Below the pieces are notes generated by a model, which worked only from the letters and a program-made list of their open reading frames with translations, ran no database searches and had not been told where the DNA came from. From positions 86,887,501-86,951,500 of the forward strand of contig JASDFA010000001.1 of NCBI GenBank assembly GCA_035772735.1: a stretch of 64,000 bases of DNA, written 5' to 3'. The DNA comes from Datura wrightii (taxonomy: Eukaryota; Streptophyta; Magnoliopsida; Solanales; Solanaceae). Position numbers and translations under genes: made by a program. Below are positions 47,347 through 59,907 of this stretch, one piece after another (within the stretch, counting starts at the first letter, position 1; each line of letters opens with the position of its first letter).

Positions 47347-48773
47347 TGTTCGGGTGTTTGCTATATGGTTAAAAATCGACACGCAAGTGCACGTGGTCAA
47401 ACAAGTAGTAAGTGGCTTAAGTAAGCCAAGTATCGAACCAAGGAGACTCTGGATAAGTAAAAATTGCTCAAGTATACTATATTCTATCTTACTTCTATAT
47501 ATGGTGACAAAAAACTAACCAAAAGTTAAATAATTTGTTTATAAGTTATATACTAAAACTATTAACAAATATCTACTTTGAATTGAAACTATGGATATGA
47601 GCATGCCAAGGTTAAGAACATGTAATGAACTTGATTATAATCATAATTTGGTTACTCTTGTCTTCCAGTTGCTAGCCAAGAACATTAGCCAAGAGATTAA
47701 AACTCTCTTATTTAATCTCACTTAAGAATCATAAACCATCCGTCTACATTTCTGTGATCAAATGCAATTTATGACCTAGCAATACAATTCCGGTTCCTAA
47801 ATTGACTAATACGGCTTTCAAGTATATTTCTATCAGGAAAGCACATCAAAACTCAATTTTCCCAAATCAAGTTAAGAACAATACCCTATTAATTCACAAC
47901 TTTCCAATTTCGTGTTCTCTCAAGTGAAATCGGACTTTTGAGATGTACATTAATGTCGGCCACACACCAATGCAGTAGAAACAAGAATTAATAGAACAAC
48001 ATGGAAGGAGAAGATGAAAAACCATATAATTCAATGATGAAAATTCATCACCATTGTTCATAACCTCAGCAAGGAAGAGAATTAGCTACTCATTTGTGGA
48101 TTAATCATCCTAAAACAAGTGTTAATCATACAAACAATTGATTGAAAGAAGAAAGAAAGAGAGAAAAACCCTGAACTTTTTCGTCCCTCAACTGCCTGTA
48201 ACCCACGTCCTTGCTCCACCAAGTCTCAATTAATTAAAAATAAGCCTAAGTGTTCTATTTATACTAATGGGAATTTTTCCCGGAATAACAAGCAACATGT
48301 CACGGAGAGTAATGCGGAGGCTTGCCTCCGTGACACGGCGTGGACGCGGACCCTTACTGGAAATTTGGGGTCCGGGAATAAAGCTTCAACGTGGCACGAC
48401 ATGCAACGCGGAGGCTTGCCTCCGTGCCACGGAGCTGTCGCGAGGCTCCACTGGAAATTGACAGATTATTCACCCTCCAGGCAGAGTGCATCCGCGATGG
48501 TAGCGTGACACGACTCCATCGCGGAGCCCCTTTATATTATGCAGTCCAATGCCTTTTTCGTGCTAGAATCCAAGTCCAACTCCGATATTGTTCCAACATG
48601 CCTTTTAGCTCCTCAAAATCACCTTTTACCTACAAAACAATGCTAATCATGTTGGTTAGTATAAATTCACATTTTATTACCAATTACATGAAAATGTATA
48701 CACATTGCACAATAAACAAGGCGAAAATGATACGTTTGAGTATCACTTGAGCATATAAATCTGCCCAAGATCA
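47347..48773 (-). repeat. 5' LTR of element D
   Basis: 1427 bp, same boundaries and modules as 39016-40442. The differences are all substitutions (about 28 by eye, many C/T or G/A), with no indels. A cluster of differences lies near 47512-47527. Confidence 0.93.
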
Positions 48774-49440
48774 ATGTTCCTCATGCAATATTTGACCTCT
48801 CAAATCATCAACGTCTGGAACACATAAATGCCCTAGTATCATAGCACACCATCTCCCCCTTGGGAGAAGGCCTCCACCTTTTGACTCCACACAACTTCCT
48901 TCAATTTCCTCAAACTCGGATCCTCATCTTGCCTAGATTTGACATCAACCACCAAGGGCGATTCTATTCCATTTTGCAGAACTATGCCGCCATTGGCCCC
49001 GTCGACTAATCTAACTCCCAACCTTGCAAGTCCATGGACATCCCTCACCAACTCCTTCTTTTCCTCATCCACGTAGGACACACTCTCTATAGAGAGTCTA
49101 CTAAATGCGTCCGCTACCACATTAGCCTTACCCGGGTGGTAAAGGACACTCATGTTGTAGTCCTTTAGTAGCTCCAACCACCTCCTTTGCCGAAGATTAA
49201 GATCTTTCTGCATGAACACATATTGCAAGATCTTGTGATCATTGAACACATCCACATGGACTCCATACAAGTAATGCCGCCATATCTTCACTGCGAAAAC
49301 CACCGCTGCCAACTCTAGGTCATAGGTCAGGTAATTCTTCTCATGAACCTTTAACTATGGGGAGGCATATGCTATTACTTTTCCTCACTGCATCAATACA
49401 CATCCAAGTCTGATTCCTGAAGCATCAAAATATACCACAA
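48774..49440 (-). pseudogene. RNase H and start of integrase, element B
   Basis: On the minus strand, 48839-49312 is open over 157 residues. It carries the RNase H end (KIWRHYLYGVHVDVFNDHKILQ is its start, with DYNMSVLYHPGKANVVADAFSRL) followed by the linker to integrase. The N-terminal RNase H residues lie at 49340-49440 in another frame, with a TAG where SRQLK should be. The integrase zinc finger begins at 48774-48830 and is cut by D. Confidence 0.85.
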
Positions 49441-50420
49441 AACTGTTGGTACCCTCAGGTAGGGTAAACACCGGTGCTGAAGTGAGTCAGGTCTTCAACT
49501 CTTGAAAACTTTTCTCACAGGCCTCCGACCATTGAAACTTCACCTTTTTCTGAATAAACCTGGTCAATGGGGATGAAATTGATGAAAAGCCCTCAACAAA
49601 TCTTCGGTAGTAGCCTGCTAGGCCCAAGAAACTCTGAATTTCTAAAGGATTCACCGGTTTGGGCCAATTCTTCACTGCTTCAATTTTCTAAGAATTACTT
49701 TTATGCCCTCACTCGACACCACATGGCCCAAAAATGAAACCGAGTCCAACCAAAACTCGCACTTATTGAACTTCGCATACAATTGGTGATCCTTGAAAGT
49801 TTACAACACTACTTTCAAATGAGTGGCATGCTCCTCCTCGCTCTGAGAGTATATAAGAATATCATTGATCAACACGATCACAAACATGTCTAGATATTGC
49901 TTGAACACCCTATTCATCAAGTCCAAAAAAGCTACAGGAGCATTGGTTAGTCCAAATGACATAAAGACAAACTCATAATGGCTATACCATGTTCTGAAGG
50001 CTTTCTTTAGAATGTCACACTCCCAAACCCTGAGCTGATGATACCCGAACCTGAGATCTATCTTTGAGAAACACTTGGAACCCTAGAGCTGGTCAAATAA
50101 ATCATCAATCCTGGGTAAGGGGTACCTGTTCTTGACTGTGACCTTATTCAACTTCCTATAATTAATACACATGCGAAGGGAACCATCCTTCTTACGACAA
50201 AGAGAACTGGTGCACCCCAGGGAGACTTGCTCGGTCTAATGAAACCCTTATCTAGCAAGTCCTTCAACTGCTCTTTTAACTCTTTTAGCTCGGCTGGAGC
50301 TATCTTGTTGGGAGGAATAGAGATAGGCTGCATATCGGGCAAGAGATCAATACCAAAATGAATTTCCCTCTCATGAGGAACACCTGGCAAATCATTGGGA
50401 AAACCTCTGGATACTCACAC
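49441..50420 (-). pseudogene. Reverse transcriptase, element B
   Basis: The minus strand shows REIHFGIDLLPDMQPISIPP and LKDLLDKGFIRPSKSPWGAPVLFV (50148-50390), then a frameshift. The catalytic region near 49860 reads LIND in place of FIDD, so the box is damaged. GLAGYYRRFVEGFSSI and QKKVKFQW follow at 49487-49675. Several frameshifts occur, so it is inactive. Confidence 0.85.
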
Positions 50421-50930
50421 ACCACTGGAACTGACTGGTTAGTCGGGGTCTCAAACTCACCATCCTTAACTCTAACTAGGTGATACATGCAACCCTTCGA
50501 AATCATTTTTCTGGCCTTAAGATATGGAATAAATCGACTAACTGGTATGGTTAAATTTCCTTTCCACTCAAAAACTAACTCACCTAGAAATCGAAATTCC
50601 ACTGCACAGGTCATACAATTATTTCGAAGCATAACATCCAAACAACCAATCCATACCTAAAATGATGTCAAATTCCGTCATAGCTAACTCTACTAAGTCT
50701 ATGGAGGTGACGTTACGCAATATTGTAATGGGGTAACTGTTATACACCCACCTAGCTACAACTGAATCATTGACTGGAGGAGAGACTGAGAACGGTTCTA
50801 ACAGGATTTTAGGGCTAACTCCAAAACTATTATCAATATAAGTGGTCACAAATGACAAAGTAGCTCCTGGATCTAACAAGGCATAAACATCAATATGAAA
50901 GACTTGCAACATACCAGTGACCACATCTGG
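50421..50930 (-). pseudogene. Protease, element B
   Basis: The minus strand at 50619-50924 reads LLDPGATLSFVTTYIDNSFGV (active-site Asp intact) and FDIILGMDWLFGCYA. The following stretch (50421-50641) carries FLGELVFEWKGN and ISKGCMYHLVRVKD, the protease-RT linker, in another frame. Confidence 0.8.
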
Positions 50931-52157
50931 AGAAGCCTCCTGCTCTTGGTAAGGTACTAGAGCATAAAACCTATTATGGCGCTAACCGTCAGCTGAACAT
51001 GTAGAGGCACCCTGCTGAGGGGGACATAATGCTGGAGTGGCAGAAATAGCTGCTGTCACACGGGCTCCACCAGCCCCAGATTTGGCTGAAGGGCAATCTC
51101 TAAGTCCGTGTCCGGGGTTTCCATACCCGAAACAAGCATCTAAACCAACTAGGCACCTCTAGAGATGCTTCTTGCCGCACTTCATGCAAACTAGAAAAGT
51201 GCGCTCCACCTGCATGCTACCCTGATTCCTCGAGCCTAAAGCCCTGCTCCTCTAATCCCCTCTGCACAAAGATGTTGTGCTAGTCGATGATGGAGCTGGT
51301 ACGATAGACCTGTGCTAGGATTGTTGACATTGTCCAACACTAACCTGACTTGAGAAACCCCATAGCTGTCGGTCCTGGCCCTCTTGTCCTCTCTCTGCCT
51401 CTGGTAGACAGACTCCATCTGTTGTGCATGCAATACAATATGGGAAAATTTAATATCTCGATGAAGCATGGCGATCAAGCAATCCTTTTCTAAGTAATCC
51501 ACCACCCCATGCACAAAATGGCTCACCTGAGCCCTCTGGTCTGCTACTAACTCAGGAGAATATTTTGATAATAGGATGAAGTCTAATGCGTACTCCTTAA
51601 CGGTCATGTTACCCTGCTTCAAATTAACAAACTCGGCCTCCTTGAGCTCCCTCATCTCCCAAGGGAAGAACTGATCCATAAATGTCGCGCGGAACTCCTC
51701 CCAACCCATCAGGCCTTCACCCACTGCCTTGGCGTCTCTTCACTTCTTAAACCATATATGAGCCACTCCCTTCAACTGATAGGAGGTCAAGTCAACACAC
51801 TCTCAATTGTTCACCCCATAACTTGGGTGATCTTCAAAATTTCCTCAATAAAGTCATGTTGGTCCTCGTGTATCTTTGACCCCGTGAACTCAGGAGGGTT
51901 CATTCTCAAGAAATCGCTCACTCTAGCTGTCGCTGCATTCCTATTTTGAGGGTAATGCGCCACTTCTTGATTCTGAATCTGGGAAGTCATGGCCTGTGCC
52001 AACATCTGAATTGCTACCCCAAACTCAGCATGGGAAGTTGGCTCTGGTGCGTGCTCCTTGTGAATGGGTGGGGTTGGCTGATGCTCCCCATCATGGACAC
52101 CCTTATGATCATTACTATTACCATTTCTTCTGGCGTTCATTCAACAGGGAGGCATGA
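50931..52157 (-). pseudogene. gag, element B
   Basis: The ancestral start ATGCCTCCC lies at 52157 but is closed by a TGA four codons on; a second ATG at 52140 opens the next stretch. Capsid blocks: SDFLRMNPPEFTGSK (51811-52140) and a 162-residue stretch (51236-51724) with FFPWEMRELKEAEFVNLKQG and YSPELVADQR. Two zinc knuckles lie at about 51070-51190; the second reads CFGYGNPGHGLRDC, with its second Cys replaced by Tyr. Confidence 0.85.
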
Positions 52158-52344
52158 TTCTGCAAACGCGAATAGCACGAATTAGAAAAGTAAAGGACTT
52201 CATCGCACGACATAGATCATGCAAGAAGGGAACAATTCCTAAACGTCTAGTATCCTCTTCGTCAAAAGAGTGGCGTGCTTCACACCCATGAAAAAGACAC
52301 TACTTAATGCAGCTCTCAGACACCCTAGGACACTTCAAAACCTA

Positions 52345-52362
52345 TGGCTCTAATATAAAGTT
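52345..52362 (-). other. Decayed primer-binding site, element B
   Basis: The minus strand reads AACTTTATATTAGAGCC directly after the LTR end, equivalent to AACTTGGTATCAGAGC in C. A leader of ~190 bases to gag follows (52157-52344). Confidence 0.65.
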
Positions 52363-54488
52363 TGTCATGATGTGAGCGTACACCAGGATCGTAGACATAG
52401 GACAAGGAGCCCCGAGAGACCCCAAGTTGACCCATGGCATAAGAATACATCTAATTCAATCACATGAGCGGAAGACATAGTATATGGAAAACATAATCAT
52501 GACATAATAAAGGAGAAATCCAGTACAAGACTCATACATGGCGGTTGATTACAACATGTAGTCTAAAAAGCCTCTAATCATGAAAGACGGGTTGATGGGA
52601 CAACTCCCCAACTAGCCCAATAATTCTGAAACCGAAAGAAAAACATAGAGTCTGAACATATTTCCCTTGAAACATGAGCACTCACCAAATATGATGATAA
52701 CAATCTCTAAAACACTATTGAGGAGGGTGAGCTTGAGAGTTGGGTCCTGTATCATGAAACAATACAACACAAAAAGTATGCGGTCAGTATGTGGAATGTA
52801 CTGAGTGTGAGAGGTAAGTAAAATGGACATTTAAAACAAAAATAAAACTCATAAATGATAACAAGAGTAGGACATCATGCTCTAATCATAAATATCATAA
52901 CATAATATAGGGATCAAGGTTTTCATGACATTCATAATGCAAACAGAATAGTAATCATAAGAGAAGAACTTTATTTAGCTTGACTTGATCAAAAATACGT
53001 AATCATAACATGCATAGATCATGAGGAACAGTGGGAGATTCTCTTAATTGACATAACCCATATAAGCACAGATGAAGCCCGACTTATAGCCTTAGATGGG
53101 AGGGTGTCCGTACCTTGCCAAGGGTAGGACCATGAAAGTGTGATATCACCATGAAAAAGGGCCATTTGGGCTAGGAACAGTCATGAAAGGGTCTCAACAT
53201 ACCTACGGTGGCACGTAGTTTATGAGATCCGGCTCTTAACCTAAGCCCCGAACTAACTCGGTGTTCGATACTACTCCCAAAACATAAATAGTGTTTATAA
53301 GGATACATGCATGAGTTCATGGGCTAGATAAATCATGATAATTAGAAGCATACGTGTAGATACATGAACTAGCAATGAGATGAGGCCCCTAAGTCGGCCA
53401 AAACATGATTCATGATTCAACAGTTCATATATACTTGTGGAACATGCAAATAGGTCAAAATTCATAAGATCATGATGGGTAATTGATTAAATACATAATT
53501 TAACTCACAATTCATATTGGTCTTGTAAATATCATTAATTGAAAAAGTGGATCATAAGTTGATTCATCATGGGTCATGCATAATTAGGCTTAATTACATA
53601 GAAATCAAAACCGAAAATATTATAAATAATTTAAATTATAAAATATGATCAAAAACCCATAGGATTTAACAAGATTTTAAAATCACAAAACCCATTATAA
53701 AATCATTAGGCTTGTATGTAAATCAACTTCAAAACCCCATGAGTTTTTATTGGAATTTTAGTAAAATCATAGAAGAGGGGCATGGGTGTTGAAGAAATCA
53801 CCCATTGAGAACCTTACATACCTGAGTATAACTGGTTCTTAACTTCCCCTGATTGCCCAAGAAGGAAATTAGATGAATTGAAGAGAAGAGCCTTGAATCA
53901 CTTTTGATTACCTCAGTATTCTTGCATGCATGAATGAAGGCTTCAAATAGGTCATCCTCCTAAAAACCCACCCTTCATAAGCGAAAACAACATAATTTAG
54001 GGTCTTCTAGTGTTAAAAAGTCAAAAATTCCCTTAATGAACCTGCCCTAAAAATTGGCCGGGTTGAGCTAACGGACGAAAAAATGGGTCGTTAGAGCTAA
54101 CGACGACCTATTTTGTCGCTCATTATTTGCACTACTGTAGCTTACTTCTGAAACTAACCAATAGACGGACAATATGACTCGTCCTATGAAAGAATGATCT
54201 GTTACATCATCTGTTGTTTGCTCATCGCAAAATCTGAACCTGCTTACAATGAGCCTCACCACGACTCGGGGTTTCTTCCAATGAGTCATGGTCTGGATCT
54301 GTCACCTACACTGGAAATTCATGCACCAAAACAATGACAGGTAACTACGACTCATTACAACCCATAACGAGCTGTTATGAGGCATGTTGTATGCCACCTG
54401 CTGAACTTAACCTCTTCCAACGCCTGCTTACAATGGCTTATTATTTCGTACAATTAGTCGTTGTATCGTCCATTGCCTCCACTGCCAC
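52363..54488 (-). repeat. 5' LTR of element B, main part
   Basis: Collinear with 35210-37340 of the 3' LTR. The stem-loop near 52746-52766 is decayed. It is interrupted at 54488 by element C, and its last 152 bases lie at 62365-62516. Confidence 0.9.
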
Positions 54489-56691
54489 TGTTATACCCCG
54501 TGGAACCCAAGGATCAAACCCAGGAGTCAAAAGGGAAAAATTTGGGGAAATATTTCAGTAGTGCAGGACGAGTCATTAGACAAATCATCAGGAGACCCCA
54601 CGAGTCATTAGGTGGCTCGTGGGGAGGCTGGAATGGTGTGAGGAGCTGAGGTCCCCACGGGTGTGGAAATGAATCGTGGTCAGCTACCACAGTCGTCAGG
54701 TCTCCCATGGGGTGAGTTTAAGAGTTACCTGGAATGTTTGACCAGTGTAATTAACGGATGGGACCTCACAAATCGTGGCCAGTCCCAACGACTCATGAGG
54801 TGGTTCATGAGCAAGATTATGGAATATTAATTAAGGATGAGGCAGTGTACTTGATGGAAGGTGACTACAACTCGTGGTTAGGGGTGACGAGTCATTAAGT
54901 CCCCCGTTATGAGCCCAGCAGACCTAGTATCCAGTGTACTTGACGAGTGACATGATGAGTCATTTCCTGTCCTGACGAGTCATCAAGTCACTCGTTAGGG
55001 TCACCTGACAGTTATTTCCTTCAAATTAGTAAGGACTTTCTTGTAATTTCCTAAACTCCAAAGGCCTAAAGTATGTCATTTTGAGGTCAAATTAGGGTCT
55101 TTTAAGGGGAAATAATCCATGTTAAGTATCATTTGATGCATGCAAGAGTTAGAGAAGGGAGTAGGAGGTGATTCAAGTGTTCTTCTTCAAACTCTCCAAA
55201 TTCCATCTTGGGCTTCCCAGGAAAGTTAAGAATCAAGTGTTTCCAGGTATGTGGATTTTTGAATGGGTGGTTAAGTCCTTACCCATGCCCAATTCTTCCC
55301 AAATTCTATGTTTAAAGTAACTAAATCTTTATGATTCTTAACTCAATTGCATTATTCCTCAAAATGACATAAGCTTATTGTATTATGTCTAAATTATGGG
55401 TTTCAAAATATTGGGTTTGTTTCACTAGTTTCATTCAATGTTTGATGATCTAAACCCTAAAAACATAGGTGTCCAAATCATGAGGATTTTTAGTAAAGTT
55501 CATGGCTAAGGTGATTCCTCAACCATGATATGAATTTTTGAATTTTAAGCATGTCTTCAATATCACATGTTATTATGATCATGTTTTCTATAAATTTAAG
55601 CATTTCAAGTATATTGAAAATATGGACAATGCCCACATGTTGCTTATGATTCATGACTTATGATTTTGGCCGATCCACGGGCCCAATTTCATGGCTAGTA
55701 TTACGAATTCTTAAGCATGTTATTATTATCACAATTTAACTAGCCATGCATGTCATGTATGAATTTTTATAAGCACGTTCCATGTTTTGGGAGTAGTACT
55801 TAACACCATATACGTTCGGAGCCCAAGTTAAGCCCCGAATCTGAGAACTCTGTGCCATCATAGGTTATGTTTGGGACCTCCTTAGTGATTGTCCCCTATG
55901 CCCTATGGGGCCTTCATGAGTGATATCACGCCTTTCATGGTTCTACCTTTGGCAAGGCATGAATGGCCTCCCGACTAGGCTTATAGGTCGGGCTCCATAT
56001 GTGTTGATATGGGGTATGTCGGTTATAGAAATCTCCCACTGTTCCTCCTCATTTTAATGCATGTTATGATTATGTCCTTTTGTCTTAAGTCAGGTTTACT
56101 ATGAAAGGTTTACAAATGCTTTTGGGAAACCTTGAGCCTTACTATATATTTATGATTTCAGTGTTTATGATCATGATGTCCCACTCTTACGACTCTTATG
56201 TTTTTAAGTATTTTTTTTACATACCTTGCATACTTGGTACATTCCATGTACTGGCCCACATATTTTTCTATGTTGTATCATTTCATGATACAGGATCTGG
56301 TTCTTAGGCTCAGCACGGCTCCTAGCTTACTCTCAGTTCTGCTCTCGGATTCTTATTGGTGAGTCCTCATGGTTCGAGGGCTTTTTGTTCATATCTTGGT
56401 TACCATTTAGTTTAGTATGTTGGGGTTAGTTGGGGTATTGTCCCTTCAACCCATCTACTATGACTTGAGGCTTTCAGACCTATTTGTAGTATTCAGTTGT
56501 TTATGTTTAAATCATGTATCGTTATCTCTTATATTTCATGTCACGGTTTCATTTAGTTCATGATTATTAAGCTAATTCTTCCGCCTTATGTGGATGGTTT
56601 AGATATATGCTCATGCCTTGGGTTGGACTTGGGGTATCTCGGGGCTTCTTGTCCTGTGTTTTCGATCCGAGTGTACTCTTGGATTGTGACA
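54489..56691 (+). repeat. 5' LTR of element C
   Basis: TGTTATACCCC to TGTGACA, 2203 bp. U3 has clustered near-palindromic ACGAGTCGT-type 9-mers. The stem-loop TGTATCAT-ttc-ATGATACA at 56274-56292 is perfect. Confidence 0.92.
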
Positions 56692-56695
56692 AACT

Positions 56696-56707
56696 TGGTA
56701 TCAGAGA
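56696..56707 (+). other. Primer-binding site (tRNA-iMet), element C
   Basis: TGGTATCAGAGA, one mismatch at the last base from the plant initiator tRNA-Met complement. It is four bases after the LTR end. A leader of about 195 bases follows. Confidence 0.88.
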
Positions 56708-56901
56708 TATTGGTTTGATATGTCCTGGGAAGTCTGAAAGCCGCATTAAGTAGAGTCTTTTTCATGTGTGTGAAGTGCGGCACACTTATGAAGAAGAGGA
56801 TACTAAACATTTTAGGAAATGTTCCCTTCTTTCCTGATCTATATCCTGCAATGAAAAGTCCCTCCAACCTTCTAATTCGTACTATTCGCGATTGCAGAAT
56901 T

Positions 56902-57640
56902 ATGGCTCCTAGAAGAATGAACAGAAGGAGGAACGAAAATGATGAAGGCCACGGAGGTGGCAACTATCATGGGTGTCATCAAGCCCCACCTGTCCAGGAG
57001 CCCTACGCACCAAAGACAGCTGCCCATATTGAGTTTCGGGCGGCTATTCCCTGAGGAGATGAAGAAATTGAAAGCAGCTGAGTTTATTAACCTCAATCAG
57101 CGAAAGATGACAGTGTTAGATTATTGACTTGAGTTTACTCACCTGTCAAAGTATGCCATGGAGTTAGTGATAGACCAGAGGGCGTGGGTGACCAGATTCG
57201 TGCAGGGAGTAGCCGAGTATCTGGACAAGGATTGCAGAACATCCATGCTTCATTAAGATATGGACTACCCACAGATAGTCCTTTATGCCTAACAGATGGA
57301 GGAAGCTCATATGAGGTAGAGAGAGGCCAAGAGGGCCAGAACTAATAGCTATAGGTTCTTCCAATCGTGGCCAGGAGGTGGGTCTCACCAGCAGTCCTAG
57401 CACAGGTCTGTTACAGCAGCACCATGTTTAGCAAGTACCCCATCCAGGCCTCGAGACGATCAGAGGAGCATGGCCTCAGGTTAGAGGGGTCAGAGTAGCA
57501 TGCGAATAGAGTGCACATTCCCATCTTGTGCTAGTTGTGGCAAGAATCACCCAGAGAGGTGTTTGGTAGGCTCAGATGCTTGTTTCAAGTGTAGCAAACC
57601 CGGACACAAGCTCAGGAATTAACCCGCAACAAGGTCAAAG
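56902..57640 (+). pseudogene. gag with internal deletion, element C
   Basis: ATG at 56902 (APRRMNRRRNENDEG). After HIEFRAAI at about 57045 the sequence jumps to FPEEMKKLKAAEFINL. Compared with B this removes roughly 120 residues of capsid, and it shifts the frame. The remaining part includes two zinc knuckles near 57535-57630 (CGKNHPERC and CFKCSKPGHKLR); the last Cys codon of the second is lost. Confidence 0.85.
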
Positions 57641-58130
57641 GGTGGTGGAGCCCACTCTCTAACATCTCGTTCAACAGCTCTAGTGGCACGTCCTACTCAG
57701 CAGGATGCTTCAACTAGTTCAGCTGGTGGCCAGCGCTAAAATCGATTTTATGCACTTGGCTCTCTACAGGAGTAGGAGACTTCTCCTGATGTGGTTACAG
57801 GTATGTTGCGAGTCTTTCATTTTTGATGCTTATACTTTGTTAGATTTGGGAGATACATTGTCTTTTGTGATGCCCTACATTGCTAGTAACTTTGGAGTCA
57901 GTCCTGAAATTTTATCAGAATCGTTCTCTGTATCTACTCCGGTTGGTGATTTAGTCATAGCGAGGCAGGTATATATAGGTTGCCCCATTATAGTATTGCA
58001 TAAGATTACCTCCGTAGACTTAGTAGAATTGGCTATGATTGATTTGACATCATTCTGGGCATGGATTGGTTGTTTGCATGTTATGTTTGTGTAAACTGTA
58101 GAATCCGAGTGGTAGAGTTCTTATTTCCAA
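57641..58130 (+). pseudogene. Protease, element C
   Basis: An open stretch carries LLDLGDTLSFVMPYIASNFGV, where sister copies have DPGAT: the catalytic Asp remains but the Gly-Ala context is altered. A frameshift precedes the second motif (AWIGCLHVMF in this frame, MDWLFACYV in the next). Confidence 0.8.
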
Positions 58131-58875
58131 GAGAACCAATTTTAGAATGGAGGGGTAGTTCAGCGGTAGCTGTAGGCTGCTTTATCTCTTATCTCAAAGC
58201 TAGGAAAATGATTTCTAAGGGTTGTATTTACCATTTGGTTAGGGTTAAGGATGCCACGTCCGTCAGTCCCCATGGTATGTGAGTATCCCGAGGTATTTCC
58301 AGATGACCTACCAGGTGTTCCTCCCTAGAGGGAGATTGATTTTGGGATGGATATTTTACCCCACACACAGCCTATATCGATTCCTCCCTACCAAATGGCC
58401 GTAGACGAGCTAAAAGAGTTAAAGGAGCAGTTGAAGGATTTGCTTGATAAGGGTTTTATTAGACCGAGTAAGTCTCCATGGGGTGCCCTGGTGTTGTTCG
58501 TCTAGAAGAAAGATTGTTCTCTTCGAATGTGTATTGACTATAGGCAGTTGAACAAGTTCACCGTCAAGAATAGATACCCTTTACCCAGGATTGATGACCT
58601 ATTTGAGTAGCTTCAGGGTGCCAAATATTTCTCTAAGATAGATCTCAGGTCAGGTATCACCAGCTTAGGGTTCGGGAGAGCGACATCCCGAAGACTGCTT
58701 TCAAGACTCGGTATGGCCATTACGAATTGGTTGTTATGTCTTTTGGACTAACCAATTCTTCTACAACTTTTATGGATCTAATGAACAGGGTATTCAAGGC
58801 ATATCTATACATGTTTGTGATCGTGTTCATTGATGACATATTAAATACTCCAGGAGCGAGGAGGAGCATGCTGCA
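58131..58875 (+). pseudogene. Reverse transcriptase, truncated, element C
   Basis: Landmarks: IPPYQMAVDELKELKEQLKD near 58380, GFIRPSKSPWG, MCIDYRQLN near 58530, FSKIDLRSGI, and an intact FIDD at about 58828. TAG stops replace the first residue of RKKD and a Gln. The sequence jumps at about 58875 into integrase, so thumb, connection and RNase H are missing. Confidence 0.85.
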
Positions 58876-59907
58876 CTCGTAGACAGTATGACTCCATTTG
58901 GGTTGTGGTGGACAGGTTAACCAAGGCTGCTCATTTTCTACTAGTCAAAACCACTGATTCAGCAGATGATTATGCCGAAATATACATTAGGGAGTTGGTT
59001 TGATTGCATGGAGTGCCCTTGTCAATCATATCAAATATAGGTACTCAGTTCACCTCTCAGTTCTAGAGATCTTTTCAAAAGGGATTTGGTACCCAGGTCA
59101 AGCTTAGCACGACATTTCATCTGCAAATAGATGGTCAGGTGAAGTGGACTATCCAGACTTTCCAGGACATGTTGAGAGCTGGCGTTACTGATCTCAAGGG
59201 TAGTTGGGACAAGCATTTCCCTCTTATTGAGTTTGCCTACAACAACAACTATCACTCTAGCATTCAAATGGCACCATTTGAGGCTCTTTATGGGCGAAGG
59301 TGTAGATCACCCATTGGGTGGTTTAAAGTTGGTAAGGCTTCGTTGGTGGGTCCAGATTCAGTCCATGAAGCTATGGAGAAAGTTCTGTTGATAAGAGAAA
59401 AGCTAAAAATGGCTCAAAGTCGCCAAAAGTCTTATGCCGATGTGAGAAGAAGAGAGCTTGAGTTTGAGATCGATGATTGGGTGTTTTCGAAGGTGTTTTC
59501 CATGAAGGGAGTAATGAGATTTTGAAACAAAGGGAAACTCAGCCCTCGCTATGTTGGCCTATACCAGATTGTAAGACGCATGGGTAAAGTATCTTATGAG
59601 TTAGAGTTACCTTCAGAGTTAGCTTCAGCTCATCCCGTATTTCATGTATCACTCTTGAAAAAAGTGCTTGGGAGATATAGCCTTAGTGGTTCCGGTGAGA
59701 AGTGTTGGTGTGAAAGATAGCCTCAGTTATGAGGAAATTCCTATTGCAATCTTGGATGGTCAGGTTCGAAGGCTGAGGAACAAGGAAGTAGCTTCAGTAA
59801 AGGTGTTATGGAGAAATCAACATGTTGAGGGAGCTATATGGGAAGCCAAAGAAGATATGATGGCTAAATACCCCCATTTGTTCCCTATCAACTCAGTTTC
59901 AGTTTGA
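58876..59907 (+). pseudogene. Integrase core, C-terminus and chromodomain, element C
   Basis: Begins mid-core (TRRQYDSIWVVVDRLTKAAHF), so the zinc finger is absent. Then GTQFTSQF (Trp replaced by a stop), a 128-residue open stretch (59139-59525) with FPLIEFAYNNNYHSS and GRRCRSPIGW, then a TGA after MRF. The GPY region is degraded (ALVGLYQIVRRMGKV-like). A 79-residue open stretch (59668-59907) ends in an intact chromodomain tail, SVKVLWRNQHVEGAIWEAK. Confidence 0.85.

Larger units (their letters stand above)
39016..48773 (-). mobile_element. Element D: young Athila-like element lacking pol
   Basis: Complete on the minus strand: 5' LTR 47347-48773, tRNA-Asp primer site, gag-protease, a non-coding spacer with a promoter-like module, an env-position ORF, a non-coding region, a purine tract and 3' LTR 39016-40442. 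Both LTRs are 1427 bp and differ at about 28 positions by eye, roughly 2%. Flanks ATGTG and ATGTT agree at 4 of 5. It is inserted in the integrase of B. No reverse transcriptase, RNase H or integrase sequence is present, so movement would need enzymes from another element. Confidence 0.9.
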
